DNA of 64,000 nt from Polytrichum commune (GCA_950295325.1 OX485804.1:6446001-6510000); one strand, 5' to 3'. Positions 44,477 to 58,262 are shown, numbered from the stretch's first letter. Numbers and translations: made by a program. Notes: generated by a model not told the origin, from the letters alone.

Positions 44477-47320
44477 TCATATGACAGATATCCATGTTGA
44501 TTGGCCTTGCACTGCCTGCTTCACAACTTCCTCTGGACCAGACATATTGACAGCCCGAGCATGTCTCTCTGTATCCCTGTTTAAGTATAAGAAACTCAGT
44601 TAGATAGAGTTTCAGAATGCAAGACCAGATAAACCACAAACTTTACAGCCTCCTGATGACCAATCTCCCCACACTATAGTCCATCACATTTGCAGAATAT
44701 AAATAAATAAATAATGATGCTAGACAGTTTTTAAGTGCTGACCTGAATATACCAGCTCCAGTTTCGTATTCGGCAGTTTTACTCAAAGAGTCATTCTGCA
44801 TTGCGATACACAAGTCAGATGATTGTCACCAAAAAACTACAAACTACAACTACATATGGAAATAACAAGATTATGTGCACACAGCGAGAGAAAGGTACCT
44901 TGGAAGCTGTCTTGGCAACATGAAGCATGCATGCTAGTGCTTTGAGGCAAGACTCTGGGAAACCAACATCCATAAAATCATCAAGGTTATCTTCAACATT
45001 ATTTGAGGCAGTTGTCTTCCTCTCTTTATCTCCTAGTGCAACTTCAGCTGTCGTTGAAACGGGCGGCTTTTCTTGAACGCTGGTGTTAGCAGGTCGTTCT
45101 AATTGAACATCACCACTCTTTGCTTGGTGAAGTCCATATAAAATAGCCTCTGTTTCTTCTTCAGAGATATCTATAGCTTCCCTGAGATGATCAGACTGTA
45201 AATGTTCATCATAGGATTTCAAGCCCTCACTCATCTTTGTACAATCAGTTTCTGAGGCCACAAGGTGATCATCAGTGGATGAATTTGAGAATTCACTTGA
45301 ATCCTCCTGTAATCCATTCTTTGCTAGAGAATCATAAGAATCGTGAGACCTGTAAGAAACAGCACCAGGTATGGTTCAGTCACCTGACTGGAATATTATA
45401 CAAGGACAACAAAACAATTTTTCTGAATACATATCATTCATCATACATTCAAGTACAAGGAAGACTGAACACTACAGTACAAATAGTAACATGCAGTAAA
45501 CAGACCCAAATTATGACCCACCTTGACTTTGACGGTTCACTCTTCTTCTTGGACTTGTGGGAACTATCCTGTTTCTTTCCACGTCCTTGAGACTTCGAGG
45601 AACCTTTGCTCTTCTGACGTAAATGTTTTTGATAGCTGCGTCTTGAGATGAAAGCAGGCCCAGTCTTGTTGTGTCCCACAGTATGTGACACTGTACTGCA
45701 AATAGGATCGAAAACATCTGGATGCCATTTCACATGCAGCTTTGGACGAGGCCCCAACCCTACTTGTTCAGACCCACCCCGCAATGCTGATCTTTCGGGC
45801 TTTGCCGCGGCCTGCACCAATAACAGAATCACAAATCAACTTACAACGTAAACCACCACATCCTCTACACAGCACAACCAGATCGGAACAAATTAGCCTT
45901 GTTCCAGGTTGCAAATGCGATATCGTTAAAGCAGAACAAATGCAGAACTCCGAGACCCACACTACAAACTTACATGGAGACCAACAGGAAAGCCATTCTC
46001 TATGTAACCCTGTCTAAGAATCCACAGACCGTTTAAGAGAATAATAACTACGTTTGCTTCGACGCAAGCCAGTTCATACGGACACTTACAACCTGAATTT
46101 AAGGCTTCGCTCCACTAAGTACAAACATCATAGGATTCTAGTACATATTCATAGAAGCCATGCACTTTAAAACACTTGGTGTCGGTACCCTTTAAGAGTA
46201 AGATCAAGTGCCGTATCTCCTAGATTTTCTAGCTGATCAGAGGAGAAAGCAACCCATAACTGACTCTACGCACAACCTGCCCAAAATTGACCCATAAGGA
46301 CATAAGAAAAAACATTGCTTACCGACAATGATACAGTCCGGAGAAGTATGGGACTCCCAAGCTCCGGGGAACTGGAAAGAGGGATATCAGATGTGTCCGA
46401 CTCTAGGACAAAAGTATCCACATCCTCGCTTGCAACCACACCACCATCATCACAGGCTAACTTTTTCTGCTCTGTTGCAAATTCGCATGGTGGGACTGAT
46501 TTACTTTCGTTCTTGGCCAACGATTCATAACCCTTGAAGCTTTCTTTTTGGCTCAAAGGCGAAGACGAAGATTTCTCTTTCTTCCTGTTCCTCTTCCTCT
46601 TATCTTTTGATGATGAGATAGATTGGCCAGATATAAGATCATCAAGGCTGCTGGCACTAAGGCCACCCCTTACAGAAGCCCTCCTCCATGCTTGTGGCAC
46701 AAGATGATGGTAATCCTCTCCTACGGTAGGATTGGAACCATGCTCACATCTTGGAACAGATGATGTGCGGGAAGAAGGCAATAAGACACGTAGATGTGTG
46801 CTCCTTGCGTTCTTCGCGTGATGGCAATGACTGTCGCAGTCAAAACATAGAGCTACCCCGCAGTGCTCGCACCATAACAATTGGCTCGCAGTTTCCTCGA
46901 GACCACCGTGGCAGAATTTACCTCCTGAGAGGTGAGTGAACCCTTCATAAACGGACATCTGAGCAACCACATCACCACATTGTGTAAGCGTCATCATCAT
47001 CCTCTCTCTCACCACATGACACAAAGTTCTAGCCCCAGCACTAACATCCAAAAGTCATCGTACTTCCTCGTAACCGTCCACATCGACAAGTGACAAACAT
47101 CGACAACCCCACCACATAAAAACTGCACACACCACTTCACATCTGCAAACCAAAAGACTTCCAAATTCCAACCAAAGGACCGTCTTACAACACATCCACA
47201 ACTGACAATCCTCCTCATATGAGGAGTTTGCCTAACATTCTCCTTTTCAAGACCATGTGCTTGTTCTGCACCCAAGAGCGGCATTACTTCAGGCATTTCT
47301 GATCCTAAAACCTCTTTCAT
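44477..47320 (-). CDS. B-box-like zinc-finger protein, six exons
   Basis: Exons 47320-47189, 46958-46323, 45811-45522, 45349-44899, 44795-44743 and 44576-44477 keep phase across GT-AG introns and give 553 residues. Exon 1 encodes MKEVLGSEMPEVMPLL and ends in RRIVSCGCV. Exon 2 has LLWCEHCGVALCFDCDSHCH through H99 (residues 71-99), matching the C-terminal part of a plant B-box (C-x7-C-x2-C-D-x2-H). The first CxxC pair is missing or replaced by the CGC at the exon 1 end. Exon 3 has the motif GPRPKLHVKWHPDVFDP (from residue 276) and Lys/Ser-rich stretches like nuclear localisation signals. B-box proteins are mostly transcription regulators in light and flowering pathways; here I infer only a nuclear protein. 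The exon 1/2 junction (donor GTT|GTAAGA, acceptor CTCAG|ATG) is the least certain. The stop is TGA at 44479-44477. Confidence 0.8.
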
Positions 47321-48445
47321 TCAACCCTCAAACCAAATCTAAAGAAACCCCATCCACAGGGCTTCCTCCTATACTACTCGAGGCACCTGAAAGATGTAGA
47401 AGGAGATTACTCTCCGAGGTCTCAAACAGGAATGATCCCATCAGGAATCCCTTTGTCCATACAAGACAACAGAAGATCCTCCGCCCATCTTAAAGTCTAC
47501 GCCCTTCCTTGCAATCTCGATCTAAGCAAACTCGTAAATTGTTTGCTCACATTTATATTATCCCTAACACGGGATGCAGTCCCGCACATTCTCTCTTACT
47601 TAAATCAAGTCGATTCCAGAAACAGGTATAACACGAATGAATTGTTGCAGAGGCTTACTTGGATGAGGTGGATTCGGAGGTGGCCAAAATAGCGAAGGGA
47701 GAGGAGTACCAAAACGCGGCACTGGAAGATAAAACCTCACAGAATGATACCAAACCCTGGCTCTGCTTCTCTGTGGCTAAAGCTTTAAGAGCAAATGTTA
47801 TAAGGAATTATCCATGGTCACACAAACGGCAAACAAGAATGTCACCTAGCCGTGTCCCTCCCAAATCCTCTCGAAGACAATGAGAAGGCTCTTGCGAGCT
47901 CGAGGTCTCTTTAAGAAACCCTCCCGCTGGCTATGGCGACGGGCATCCTGCGCCAGGCACACCCCGTCTCACCACGATCCAAATCTCAGATCTACCGAAT
48001 CCGTACATGCTTCGTTGTCCCATGTACACTACAGGAACATATCTCCTCCCCCAGGGTTTGCTATTCGCCTCGGTCCCTGAACTCGGGTCAAAAATCTTGG
48101 AAAAAGGCTGAATCCAGATGACGCCATTATCTCCATTTGGCAGTGGAAAGTTGGCCTAGGGTAATTAATCCGAGGTGGCAATCCGAGGTGGATACGGCCC
48201 ATTGGTAGGAATATTGAACCCGAGGCTGCTGGTGTGACCAGTAAAGCCAGTCGCCCCTTTTGTGCCTTTGTCTGGACGAAGCTGAGTGGGCATGGGGTCT
48301 CAAAAGCTGCCCGCCTGATGTGGCGAGATGTTATCTAGAAGGCTCTTTTCCGTCCACTTTCCAACGAAACCCACGACGAGATGATAGTGCTGCGCCGCCT
48401 CCTTCTACACCCTGTGTGACGAGATGCGGACGATGACTGTCCAGA
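47321..48445 (-). promoter_or_regulatory. promoter/5' leader region of the B-box-like gene
   Basis: GC and CpG content rise from about 47,850 to 48,450, as expected around a plant transcription start. Short ORFs on the plus strand here lack domains. Confidence 0.35.
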
Positions 48446-48656
48446 ATGGACGATTGTGGTACTTTTCGTCCAGGCTATTTTCTCGTCCAGGGGACAAGAT
48501 GCCAAAACTGGCGCTCTGCCAGTTATGGAATGTTGAAAGTTTTGGGGAATTTAGAATTGCATGAAACTTGCCTACTAATGAGGAGAACCAGCAGTCACAT
48601 GGTTACATGCCATCTGAACAAAATGGCAATAAAATCAAATCAAATTTCAAGTCTTA

Positions 48657-49973
48657 AGAAGAAGAAGAAGAAGAAGAAGAAGAACTCCAGTCTTCAGAGG
48701 AGGCCAGAGTGAATAGAGTGTATGTTTGTAGAACATCATCCTAGGGCACGCTCTAGGGTGATGATGTTAGATGCAAAACCACTTCACCCTTTGCAGGGAG
48801 TAGACATTATATTTAATAATTAATGATCATTACTGGTAACCGGTAACATGTAACCGTCTTTAGCTAAAAGACATCCAGTAATCATGGCACTACTTTAGGG
48901 GGTAAGGCAAAGCGGGTTGTAAGCTTATTTGTTTGTTTATGGTAAGTCTTGGAGGTCCATGATGGGTTGTTGGTTCTCTATTCTACGTTCATGAACTAGT
49001 ATTGAGTGTGCATATTGTGTGGCAATTATGTTAATTTGTTTAAATGTTCTTTTAATTTTCATGACAGGGAGATTAAGTATTATTTCTAGTTTATTCATTG
49101 ATGGGATGTGTGTCGTGGCCCTTGCACATGCGACTAATACCATGAGTGGGGCTACATTTCACCCTCTTGTTATGATGTTGTTGATGAGCCGTTGATGTTT
49201 GTGGTTTTCCTATTGAGGGTTTCTGCAGCAAATATGTCATTACAATATGCAAATTGTATAAATTGTATGTGAATTCCGGTGGAGGATGATTGTACGGGTG
49301 CAAGTTTAAGTCTGGCGGAATAGTGACATCATTGGGCACCACATGTGCACAACAATAGCCATGTTGAAATTGTGTCTTCTTGAGGTAATTCATTATGCGT
49401 TCCCGCATTCATAAGTGTATAGTGTCTTGATATTTTAGTTGATAGAATGAGTTTCCATAATTCCCATACATATTTGTTGTGTCTTTTAGTTATTAGTGCA
49501 TGGATGTGTTGTTGTTTGCATTTGAGTAGTACATTTAACCATGTATCCACCTCTGATGAGTTGCAAATAGGGCATGTTTTCAATGGGTAGGCTTCTCTAC
49601 CAAAGAAGAGTTGCTTTTGGGCATGACCCATATACTGTCCAGTTCGGAATTTTATGAGGCACGATTCTTGTTTATCCGTGACGGCGGGGTTTGTCTAGAA
49701 GTCATTTGATAATATTTTATCAATGTCCTTGTTCTCGAGCCATTTGTGTAGTTGGTGTGTTTGACTTGCTATAATTGTTAAGTTGAGTCCTTTGTCGTGT
49801 TTGAGGATGTGTTTTCCAAGGTGCCTAATGGGTCCTTTGTTTGGTGTCTATTGCATGGAGTGCCACCAATCTTTTTGGAAGTAATATGGTGTAGGGTGCG
49901 CATGTTCATATGGTGTTGTGGCGTCTCTACGATCTAGTTCACGTCCTTGTTTGGCTAGTGTGTCTGCATGTTC
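48657..49973 (-). mobile_element. second LINE copy, same family, 5'-truncated
   Basis: (TTC)n tail on the minus strand (AAG run 48657-48683), a 3' region matching 9800-9960, then coding remnants: HPYNHPPPE, CPICNSSEVDTWLNVLLKC and MGHAQKQLFFGREA, out of frame in places. It spans without interruption both insertion sites used by the 15.9-kb transposon and the 573-bp MITE in the first copy (it lacks about 10 bases next to the transposon site), so it serves as the empty-site reference. It ends near 49973, abutting another element. Confidence 0.85.
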
Positions 49974-49984
49974 AGTTCAAGTCT

Positions 49985-50520
49985 TACAAGCTATTTACAC
50001 CGTGGACCATGAAGTCGTCCCAAGGCCCTATAAATTTTGTGATTGGTTGTTGAACTCGTCCTGGAACGACTCTGGTTTACACCAAGAAAAAAAATGTCAA
50101 AGTGACCATCAAGTTCAAGGTCCCCAAAAGGCATATTCTAAGGCCTACATTATCCACTGACATGATTCAACGGCTTTTGCAGTGGGAGAGGCAAAAAAGG
50201 TGCTCTAGTAGAAAAAGGCAAGAGCCCTTGGCAAAGAAATGATGTTATAGAATTTATTTTAAGAACTGCTTTTTGGAGAAGAGAAGATGAAGAAAAGAAA
50301 AGAAAAGAAAAAAGGTCAAACTTGATTTTTTTCTAAAACTGTCCTTTTTGGACATATTAACACATTCACTTTTGGTGCATGGTCATTCCTCTTGGTCCAC
50401 ATTCCGTTTACACCTAGTCAGGGGCCCAAAGGCTTTGTAAATTGACTTTTAAAAAATCAGACCATGAAAAAAGGCCATCTTCCATGGATTGATTTCATGG
50501 TCCATGGTGTAAATGGGCCC
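49985..50520. mobile_element. PIF/Harbinger-like non-autonomous element
   Basis: The right end TGGTCCATGGTGTAAATGGGCCC is followed by TTA; the left end, TTTACACCGTGGACCA, has lost its outermost bases at the LINE boundary. The 63.5-kb relative keeps the outer GGGCCGG. GGGCC-type ends and a possible TTA/TAA target site suggest PIF/Harbinger. No transposase. Confidence 0.6.
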
Positions 50521-53500
50521 TTAGGTAATAATAAAAAGCGGATTCCTTATTGTAATCTTAACCAAAGAAGGCAGGGGAGGGATTCCTTCATACTCTCCAC
50601 TCCCCATTCCCTTTTCCAAACCATGCGTCTATGTCATTGTGCATGCATATATGTATGTTGTACAATCTTGAAACTTGCTTCACCATTCATCTAGTCTCCT
50701 AGAGTAAGAAGATTGTGACATGTGGAGCGAAACTCCGCATATTTTTGAGATTCAACCTAGGGAATTTCTTAACCTTAAATAAATGAGCATCCCCTTGACC
50801 CACAAGAGAGAAGGCTATGGTTGACTAATGTCTATGATTTTCGACGATGGTTATTAGAAAACGTCTCTCTATCTATCTCCAAGCATACTCATCTAAAGAT
50901 CTCATTCATGCTATGACTACATGAGTCTACAGACGATGTCCCCATTTTTCATGTTTTAAAATCTTTACAGTATAGTATTAAGATATGTGACCTTATTGTG
51001 GGCACTTCAAACGTCATAGGCAAATTTAAGTATTGGATTGAATTGGTAATTATCTCATGAACTGTTGCTTGCAAATCACACATATTTCATTTCAAAATTA
51101 TAGGAAATCAAAGTGAGGATTGTCTTTCCCTTCCGATGATTGCACATGCCTCCCAATTATAGTAACAACTAAGTTCATAACAACTCATACATTACGAATA
51201 TCTCATAGTCCAATCTCATTATAACACACATGTCTCTTTTCACCTGTTCCTAACTACAAAGCTTGCCATATACCACTCAAATATAAACGTCCGATCAAGA
51301 AGAGTAACCACATAAAGACCTGCCTACCTTAGTAGAGGGACCAACTATTTTGAGATACGAATATGTTGTATATCCTATGTAGATTCCGTTGGATAAATGA
51401 GTGAACATGGTCTCCTAGATCTTTATTTTTGGTTGCCCCACCTCAATGCCATCGACAAAACTAGGGAATAACTAAGGGACAATCTCACTAAGATATACGC
51501 ATCACGTCACGAGGCGGGCCTCGTGGAGCTTGAACTAAGTTGGTTATGTGATGGTATCTCCAATCATGTCCATCTCCACTTTGTGCCTCGACTAGAGATG
51601 TGCCTTGTGGAGATTTTTTAGTCGGAGGTGTACTTATATGATAGAAAAGGAGGAGGGGTGCAAGAAAGGCATTTATTGTTGTTGGTTACGTAAATAGACC
51701 CTAAGCATGCGAACTATCTTCATGGGTCTTTGTGAAAGCCAAATGCTCGTTTAGTGCACCGGTACGTCAAAATATCTCTTATGAGGCAACCAACCAATTC
51801 ATAACGTCTCTAATGGTGACCCCGACTGAGCTCAATTCCGTGAATTCAATTTTGAAGTAGGGGTCCATTTGACAAGGCCCATAATGTAGACATCATTCCA
51901 CTTATGGCTTGTTTACGATAGTGAGAAGTGATCGTGATCATTGCTTTTAAAAATCTTTCATTGGTTGAGAAATGAGTGGCGGTCTCACTTTTGCTTTACA
52001 CAAGGTCATCAAAAGCAAAAGTGATCATGGATGAGCAAATCATGAACTGGATGAGAGTGTAAGATGAAATGGACATCGAAGAATTCCCCCCTCCCCTCTT
52101 CTTTTTGTTTACATAGAATGTGCATACCGAAGATCATTCACTCGTGTATGTTTTGTACAAACTCATGTGTCTCTACCTTACATTCAAAGTTCCTAAGTGC
52201 ATATAGAAGAAATATGCAATTTCATCTCTTTCACATACAAGTTTGTTTGCTTTTTTTAGTTCTCCGTTCTCATATCATCAACTAAAGCAATCACCGCTCA
52301 AATATAGGTGTCCAATTAATTTTATTTTTTTGATTTAGGTCCCCGTGCTTTACTTTTTGTGCAATGGCAAATGCCATCTGTTCAGAGGATTTTCTTTTGA
52401 AAACATAGTGTTAGTGTCGTCCTTCTTTACTAAGATAATGCCCCCTCCTCACTTGACTTTAGATAAGCCTAAAAGTTGGTTCTTAAAAAACACCCTTCAC
52501 ACCATCGACATTATCTAGTGCCGAGTCTAGTTGGCAAATGATGTGGCATGGTTTAAAAGTGGAGGTTTGAAGCCTCCAACACTGACCCTCCCATTGGTAC
52601 CTAGACATAGGCAAGAATGTAGGACTTTTAAAAGTGTCACCTCCCGCCCTTGTGATTGGTTGCTTTTTAGTCTTAGCTATGAGGGCACAAAAAGCTTCAT
52701 TAACAAAAACTGATGGTAAGATAGATGAGGAGTAAGGGATTTGGGGATGGGACAAAAACTATCCAACATTCATTGTTTGGTAGATAAAACCATGAACATG
52801 TGTGAAAGCTACTTAACTAAAACCTACTTGAAAATCTCCGGAGCAAGTTCTTGTAGGTGCATTAAAATTGCCGGATGCCTCTCCTATAACCGAGGGAGCT
52901 TTACCCGGTTTTTAGGAAGACTTTGGTTATTTTTGGTAAATTCAGGTGGGGAGGAGGCATAAGTTTGACCATGCAACAAAATATCTTATTATCCGAATGC
53001 CATATCATGAGTAATATGAAAATTTGGCCTCAAATGTCGTGCTATCAACGTTTTCAAAAAAATAGCATGTTTCAATAGTAATACACATTTGTATACACAG
53101 TGAATATACATAAACATGAAAGAACGTTTGCATCAAAGAAACATGCTTACAACATTCCCCGACGTTCCCTTGCATGTTCCAAAGCTCTAATCACATATGA
53201 ACCTTGAAAAAATATATGGTCCCACCATGTATGCACATTGATGACCTCTAACATATAGCAAATTGGGCCTTAAAAAATGCCGTATTATGAGCATTGTAGT
53301 AGTTGTAGTATGGAGGTATACTAACACTAGAAAGTTTCGTCAACAGCAAATGCGTGGTATAAGTCAAGGTGTCGCGTAATCTTGAGTGTCGGAATATGGA
53401 ACTGTAGCTGTATGAAATGAGGCGCATGCCATAAACCGTGTGAAGCTTGACTGGTGTGACAATGTCTATGGTTACTTTTTGGTATCTCGAGATGATTTTT

Positions 53501-53877
53501 GTTCTTCAATTCGGTCTCCAATGTGAAATGATTTAAGAATCCTTCACATGTTATGTGGGCAACGACCCCGGAATTGCCAACGATTCTACAACATCATATA
53601 ATAATGTGAATATATATCACAAATCACAAACAAAACAAACTTGATGCTTGGCTCCACTTTCCAAACAATATCGGAGTTGCATATCATGTTCAACATAAAT
53701 TTGAACTATATTACTAAACATAGCATCACTCAACTGAGGAGTTATGTTCACAGGTCTTGTTGTAGATTCAAGAATAAAACTCCCGGATATCAGAATCCCA
53801 ATGCTTGAATTTGAATTTGAAGTCAAGGCAGCTGAACACAACTCATCAACTATGTAATGTTATGAAGAGCTAAAATC

Positions 53878-53915
<38 letters not shown>

Positions 53916-56900
53916 CATTGTTGACTTCTTATAAAACGAAATACATATTTGGCAGCAAAAATGTGTTATTTGTCTCTCTTCATCCACTTATTGTATGATT
54001 TGAAACACGTGATTAGTGTCAAATGATGAGCAAATCCAAATTGCACATGTAAATCATTTGCCTCATCATTTTCGGAGCTCGTATAAACATCTTACTCATT
54101 ATCAAAGTGAGAATTATTGTGCTCATTAAGTGGTCATAGACTACCCCCCCCCCCAAACCCCAATCATGTTGACTATCTGAGCCTAGAACAATTAGTTTAT
54201 TTTGAGCATGTAATCAATTTTTTTTAAAACATGTATTTTATGCCAATGCTTAGATCCACAACTAACCACATACTACTCAAATATAGGTGTCGAATTCATT
54301 TTTTTCTTTAATTTAGGCATGTCTACCTTAATTTGATACTTGCAACTACGATAACTCTTACCAAGCCTATTTCCATATAGTCAACAATATGTTCATTATC
54401 GTTTTCACCACCCCAAAATATTGAGTTGCTATCTCCATGAACTTATGTAGCAAGCCAAGGACATGATTACCTTACTCAAGATATTTCATATTTCATTATC
54501 ATGGGAAGAAAGTGTAGTGATTCACGAACTAACTAGACTGAATATCCCAATTATTGCGCGTGATATACACTATTTTGCAAATCTCAAGATTAGTGAGGGC
54601 TGAAATTTTGATTAAGTGATACTAAATTCATGAATACATGCTCATTTACCGTACATTTCAAGAAAACAATTGCATGTTCAAGGGGCTTGTAGAGTGATTT
54701 TTTAATACAATTATGCGTTTGTCAGTGAATAGTGACAAGATGAATATTATTGGTACTTTCTGTGAATAATGCTATTATGGATAGTACCGTGATGAACAAT
54801 GGCTAGATTTTTTGGTGGCACTAAGTTCATAGCATAATGAAATTTAGTTTCACCTTCATTAATTTCCCACACTCATTATTAGTCATCCCTCACTAATTGG
54901 GATAATCAATATAGCCACAACCATTAATAGACGACGAGGGAAATATGAGAAATCTCATAATGATTAGCTAGCACTAGAGTTAGTAGGGTGGATGGCATCT
55001 TTGTCAAGCTCTCCACCTCTTTCTCTCCAATTTCTGGAAGCACAACAAAGACAAGATATGTGTGTAAAGACAATTCCTTCTCTGGAAGAAGCATATTCAT
55101 ATAAGCACATGTGTAGAGGAGAACATTCTATAGTGACAACCACATCATCATCTATGGCTTCAATTTCCATTGTTGTCTTTGGAACTATTTGTTACCATGT
55201 TTATCTGCACATTCTTGTTGCGCTTTCACCATAGTCCAAGTGTTCACATACCCACTCCTCCTTGCTTGACAACACTTGCATGAAATTCCTCAAAGTGGAA
55301 GTAAGGAAACCTGGCCTTGAGCTCTCCTCCATTTTCTAGAAGCTCCACCTTTGCACCATTTTGTTTGCAGCTTCTAGATCTAACATATTGTAGAAAGTTT
55401 GAGCTTTGCATATGTGTGCAACTTTGAAAGATTATCTATGTCTCATGTATGAAATCATCAATTTCGACATTACAATGTTGCACTTTTTGTTATTCCATAA
55501 TTTCACGTGCACTTTGGTTGCCATGGGCATGATATTACATAGTTTATAATGTATTTAAGAGTAGAAATAACAAGATAATGATTTATGTGAAATTCTATGT
55601 GGAGCTTTGCGGCCTCTAAGGTAGTTGAGCCTAAAAGCGACACTTTAAGGAACATTTTTTAATTTCTAGTAAGTTAGATAGCTTGGAAAATCATAAAAAA
55701 TCCATAGATTAAAAAATCTATACAAAGTCTACATAATTTATTTTTCAAAAAATAATAAATTCATATGTAACTTACAAAATTCGCAAAGTTATTTTAAGAA
55801 ATGAGCCTTTCACTCTCCACTATGGGGGTCCATTGATGTTTGATTGCTAGGTGAGAATCACCACTAAATCTATCTTATTACAAGTGAGGGTCTTCTTTAA
55901 ATGAAGGTGTTCCCCTTTCTTACTACCTCGTTGAGTGGATCGATCCTTGATTAGCCATTGTGATTGGTCACAGTCGGTGCTATGTTGTAAATTGTTCTTG
56001 CATTCTTCTTACACTTGCTATTATGAATGGCCAAAGTGGTGCTAGTAGCTTAATTAGTGCCAAAGTGGTAAAGGTACTGCGGTATTCACTAATAAGGAAG
56101 GTTCCCTTTAGATCACAAAGGAACTTTGACTTTCACAAAATCAGATTCTAAATCGCAAAGTTCTCGAAAATTCACAAACTCAAGTGCATTGGCTTCTTTA
56201 TGGATTTGCTAATTGCAAAATCCCATGAAATATTTGAGCATGATGGTAAGAGTCTCAATTGCTCAAAGTGTCCCTTTCTATTTTAATGAGGTCAAAATTT
56301 TACAATCTTGTGACGTAGATGTGATACAGCAGTGTATAGAGACTGATTCTCGAGGGAAGCAGAGTTGCAGAATTGCAGAGTCACACAAATGATGTGCCTC
56401 TGAATGGCAATTTCGCAATCTTCCACAAATGGCTCACATTTCTCGATGTAGGATTCGGAAGTTAGCAACAACCACGACATTAGAAAAGTTTTAAGTAACA
56501 ACTTTTCCTCTGAAGCTTACTTTTCATTTGGTGACTGAGTGCCACATTCCGGGGAAAGTGGGGCGAACAAATTAAATCAGGTTGGTTTCTCTAACCTACT
56601 TGTGGTTTCCGAATCACTGCAACTTGGGATGAGAGCAGAATAATACTTTTCCAGTGTATCTTAGTGCACAGAATTGAGATTTGCCCAGTGCTGCTATCTG
56701 CGATAATGCTCTGCAGGGTTGTGTTTCAGCAGTCAGCAACTTTCCCCCTCTGATCTGGTAACTGAGTTCCACATGAAGGGTTAAGGAGGGCATCAAAGAA
56801 AGTGAGTCGTTTTGTTTTTCATCATGTTGGGGGTTCGGACGCTCTGTAATTTTGGATGAGAGCAGAAGAAGGATCTCCTGTCTAGCTCCGTTTGTTGTTC
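50521..56900. other. intergenic with small dispersed repeats
   Basis: No gene supported. A dispersed motif (CTCAAATATAGGTGTCCAATTA-like) recurs near 51280, 52297 and 54275 and also at 37003. There is a TA run at 53881-53914 and a C10 run at about 54144-54153. ORFs are short and domain-free. Confidence 0.45.
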
Positions 56901-56904
56901 AGGA

Positions 56905-57545
56905 TTTAGGGTTTAGGGTTTGTGAGTGTTTACATGCAAGTTTGAATTTTATAGCATGCCTGTAGGTGAGATTTGTAAACTCAGGATTGCTGTATTGAAT
57001 TTGCTCAGAAAGCTCTTCATCACTTTGCTGAGGCATATGATCTCCATAGTGGCCCTGGCTCCTTGACTGAGTTCAGGGCAATTGAATCTCAGGTGGCAGG
57101 AAACTTTCTTATGGCACTGGTCGTATGAATGTTCACCTGCAAGAATAAATTTTATAGCTCGCCTGTAAATGAAATTTTTAAACCCGGAATTGCTCTATCG
57201 AATTTGCTCAGAAAGGTCTTCATCATTTTGCTGAGGCATACGATCTCCCCAGTTGCCCTGGCTCCTTGGCTGAGTGCAAGGCAATTGCATCTCAGGTGCC
57301 AGGAAGTCTTCCTATGGCGCTGGTCCCTATATCTGTAGGGCATGCACGTTCACCTGCAAGAATGAATTTTATATAACGCCCTGTAGATGAAATTTGTAAA
57401 CTCAGAATTGCTGTATTGACTTTGCTCAGAAAGCTCTTTATTATTTTGCTGAGATCATGACAAGAGACGTATATACTGAGTTCAGTGCAATTGCATCTCA
57501 GGTGCTAGGAAAACTTTCTTATGGCACTGGTCCCACGTCTGTGGA
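56905..57545. repeat. telomere-type motif and a ~205-217-bp triplication
   Basis: Two and a half TTTAGGG units lie at about 56907-56923. Then three diverged tandem units begin near 56928, 57131 and 57348, each with the phrases CACCTGCAAG, TTTGCTCAGAAAG and GCATCTCAGGTG. No ORF persists through the units. Confidence 0.75.
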
Positions 57546-57703
57546 GCAATAATACCGGCTTGTGCACATGTGTTTGACCGTCCCGACTTAGGAGCAAAAG
57601 CGGGAAAGCGAGAAGAAGGCTGTGCAGGAGACCTTATGGGTAAGCTATCCTAATTATCCACAGGGAATATGGTAAGGATTGGGTTCTACTGACTATCAAG
57701 CCT

Positions 57704-58262
57704 CGTCTTGACTGATAAACGTTATAAAGCTTCTGCAGACAAGTAACTTATGCTTCACAAATGCAGACATAATGGTATCTGGAAATAGAAGCTGGGCAGC
57801 ATGTATGTCTGTCGGTAGGTGCTGGAGTAGTCTCTGTTGATGTGATGCTATGGTGTAGTTGCTGATGTAGAGAATGTGATTGTAAAGTCTTCTGTAGTTG
57901 AGGTCCCCTCGAGAGAGGTCAAGTGTGCAAGAGCCCAGAAGAGGCAATTTGAAAACCATACGGTTTTGTAGCCTCCTCTTGACTGGTAAACTTGTTAAAA
58001 CTTCCATAGAGAAGTATCCGTCACAAATGCAGAGAGGATGGTTTTTCCAGAGGTTGAGGTTAGGTATCTGGAGAACAGAATCTGGGCAGCATCTATGTCT
58101 GCTGGTAGGTGCTGGAGTAGTCTCTGTTGATGTGATGCTTTGTTGTACTTGTTGATGTATAAAGGTGATTGTCAAGTCTTCTGTAGTTGAGATCCCCTCG
58201 AGAGAGGTTGAGTGTGCAAGAACACTAGACTTGCAATATGAAAACTACACGGTTTTGTAGCG
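57704..58262. repeat. ~270-290-bp tandem duplication
   Basis: 57704-57971 and 57972-58262 are diverged copies sharing GTAGGTGCTGGAGTAGTCTC, GTTGATGTGATGCT and CCCCTCGAGAGAGGT, both ending in ACGGTTTTGTAGC. A 159-codon minus-strand ORF spans the junction but has no domain; it may be the tail of a duplicated transcript. Confidence 0.75.

Noticed and set aside
57696-58175. 159-codon minus-strand ORF as an intact gene
   Set aside because: It spans the junction of a tandem duplication and contains no recognisable domain or start context.
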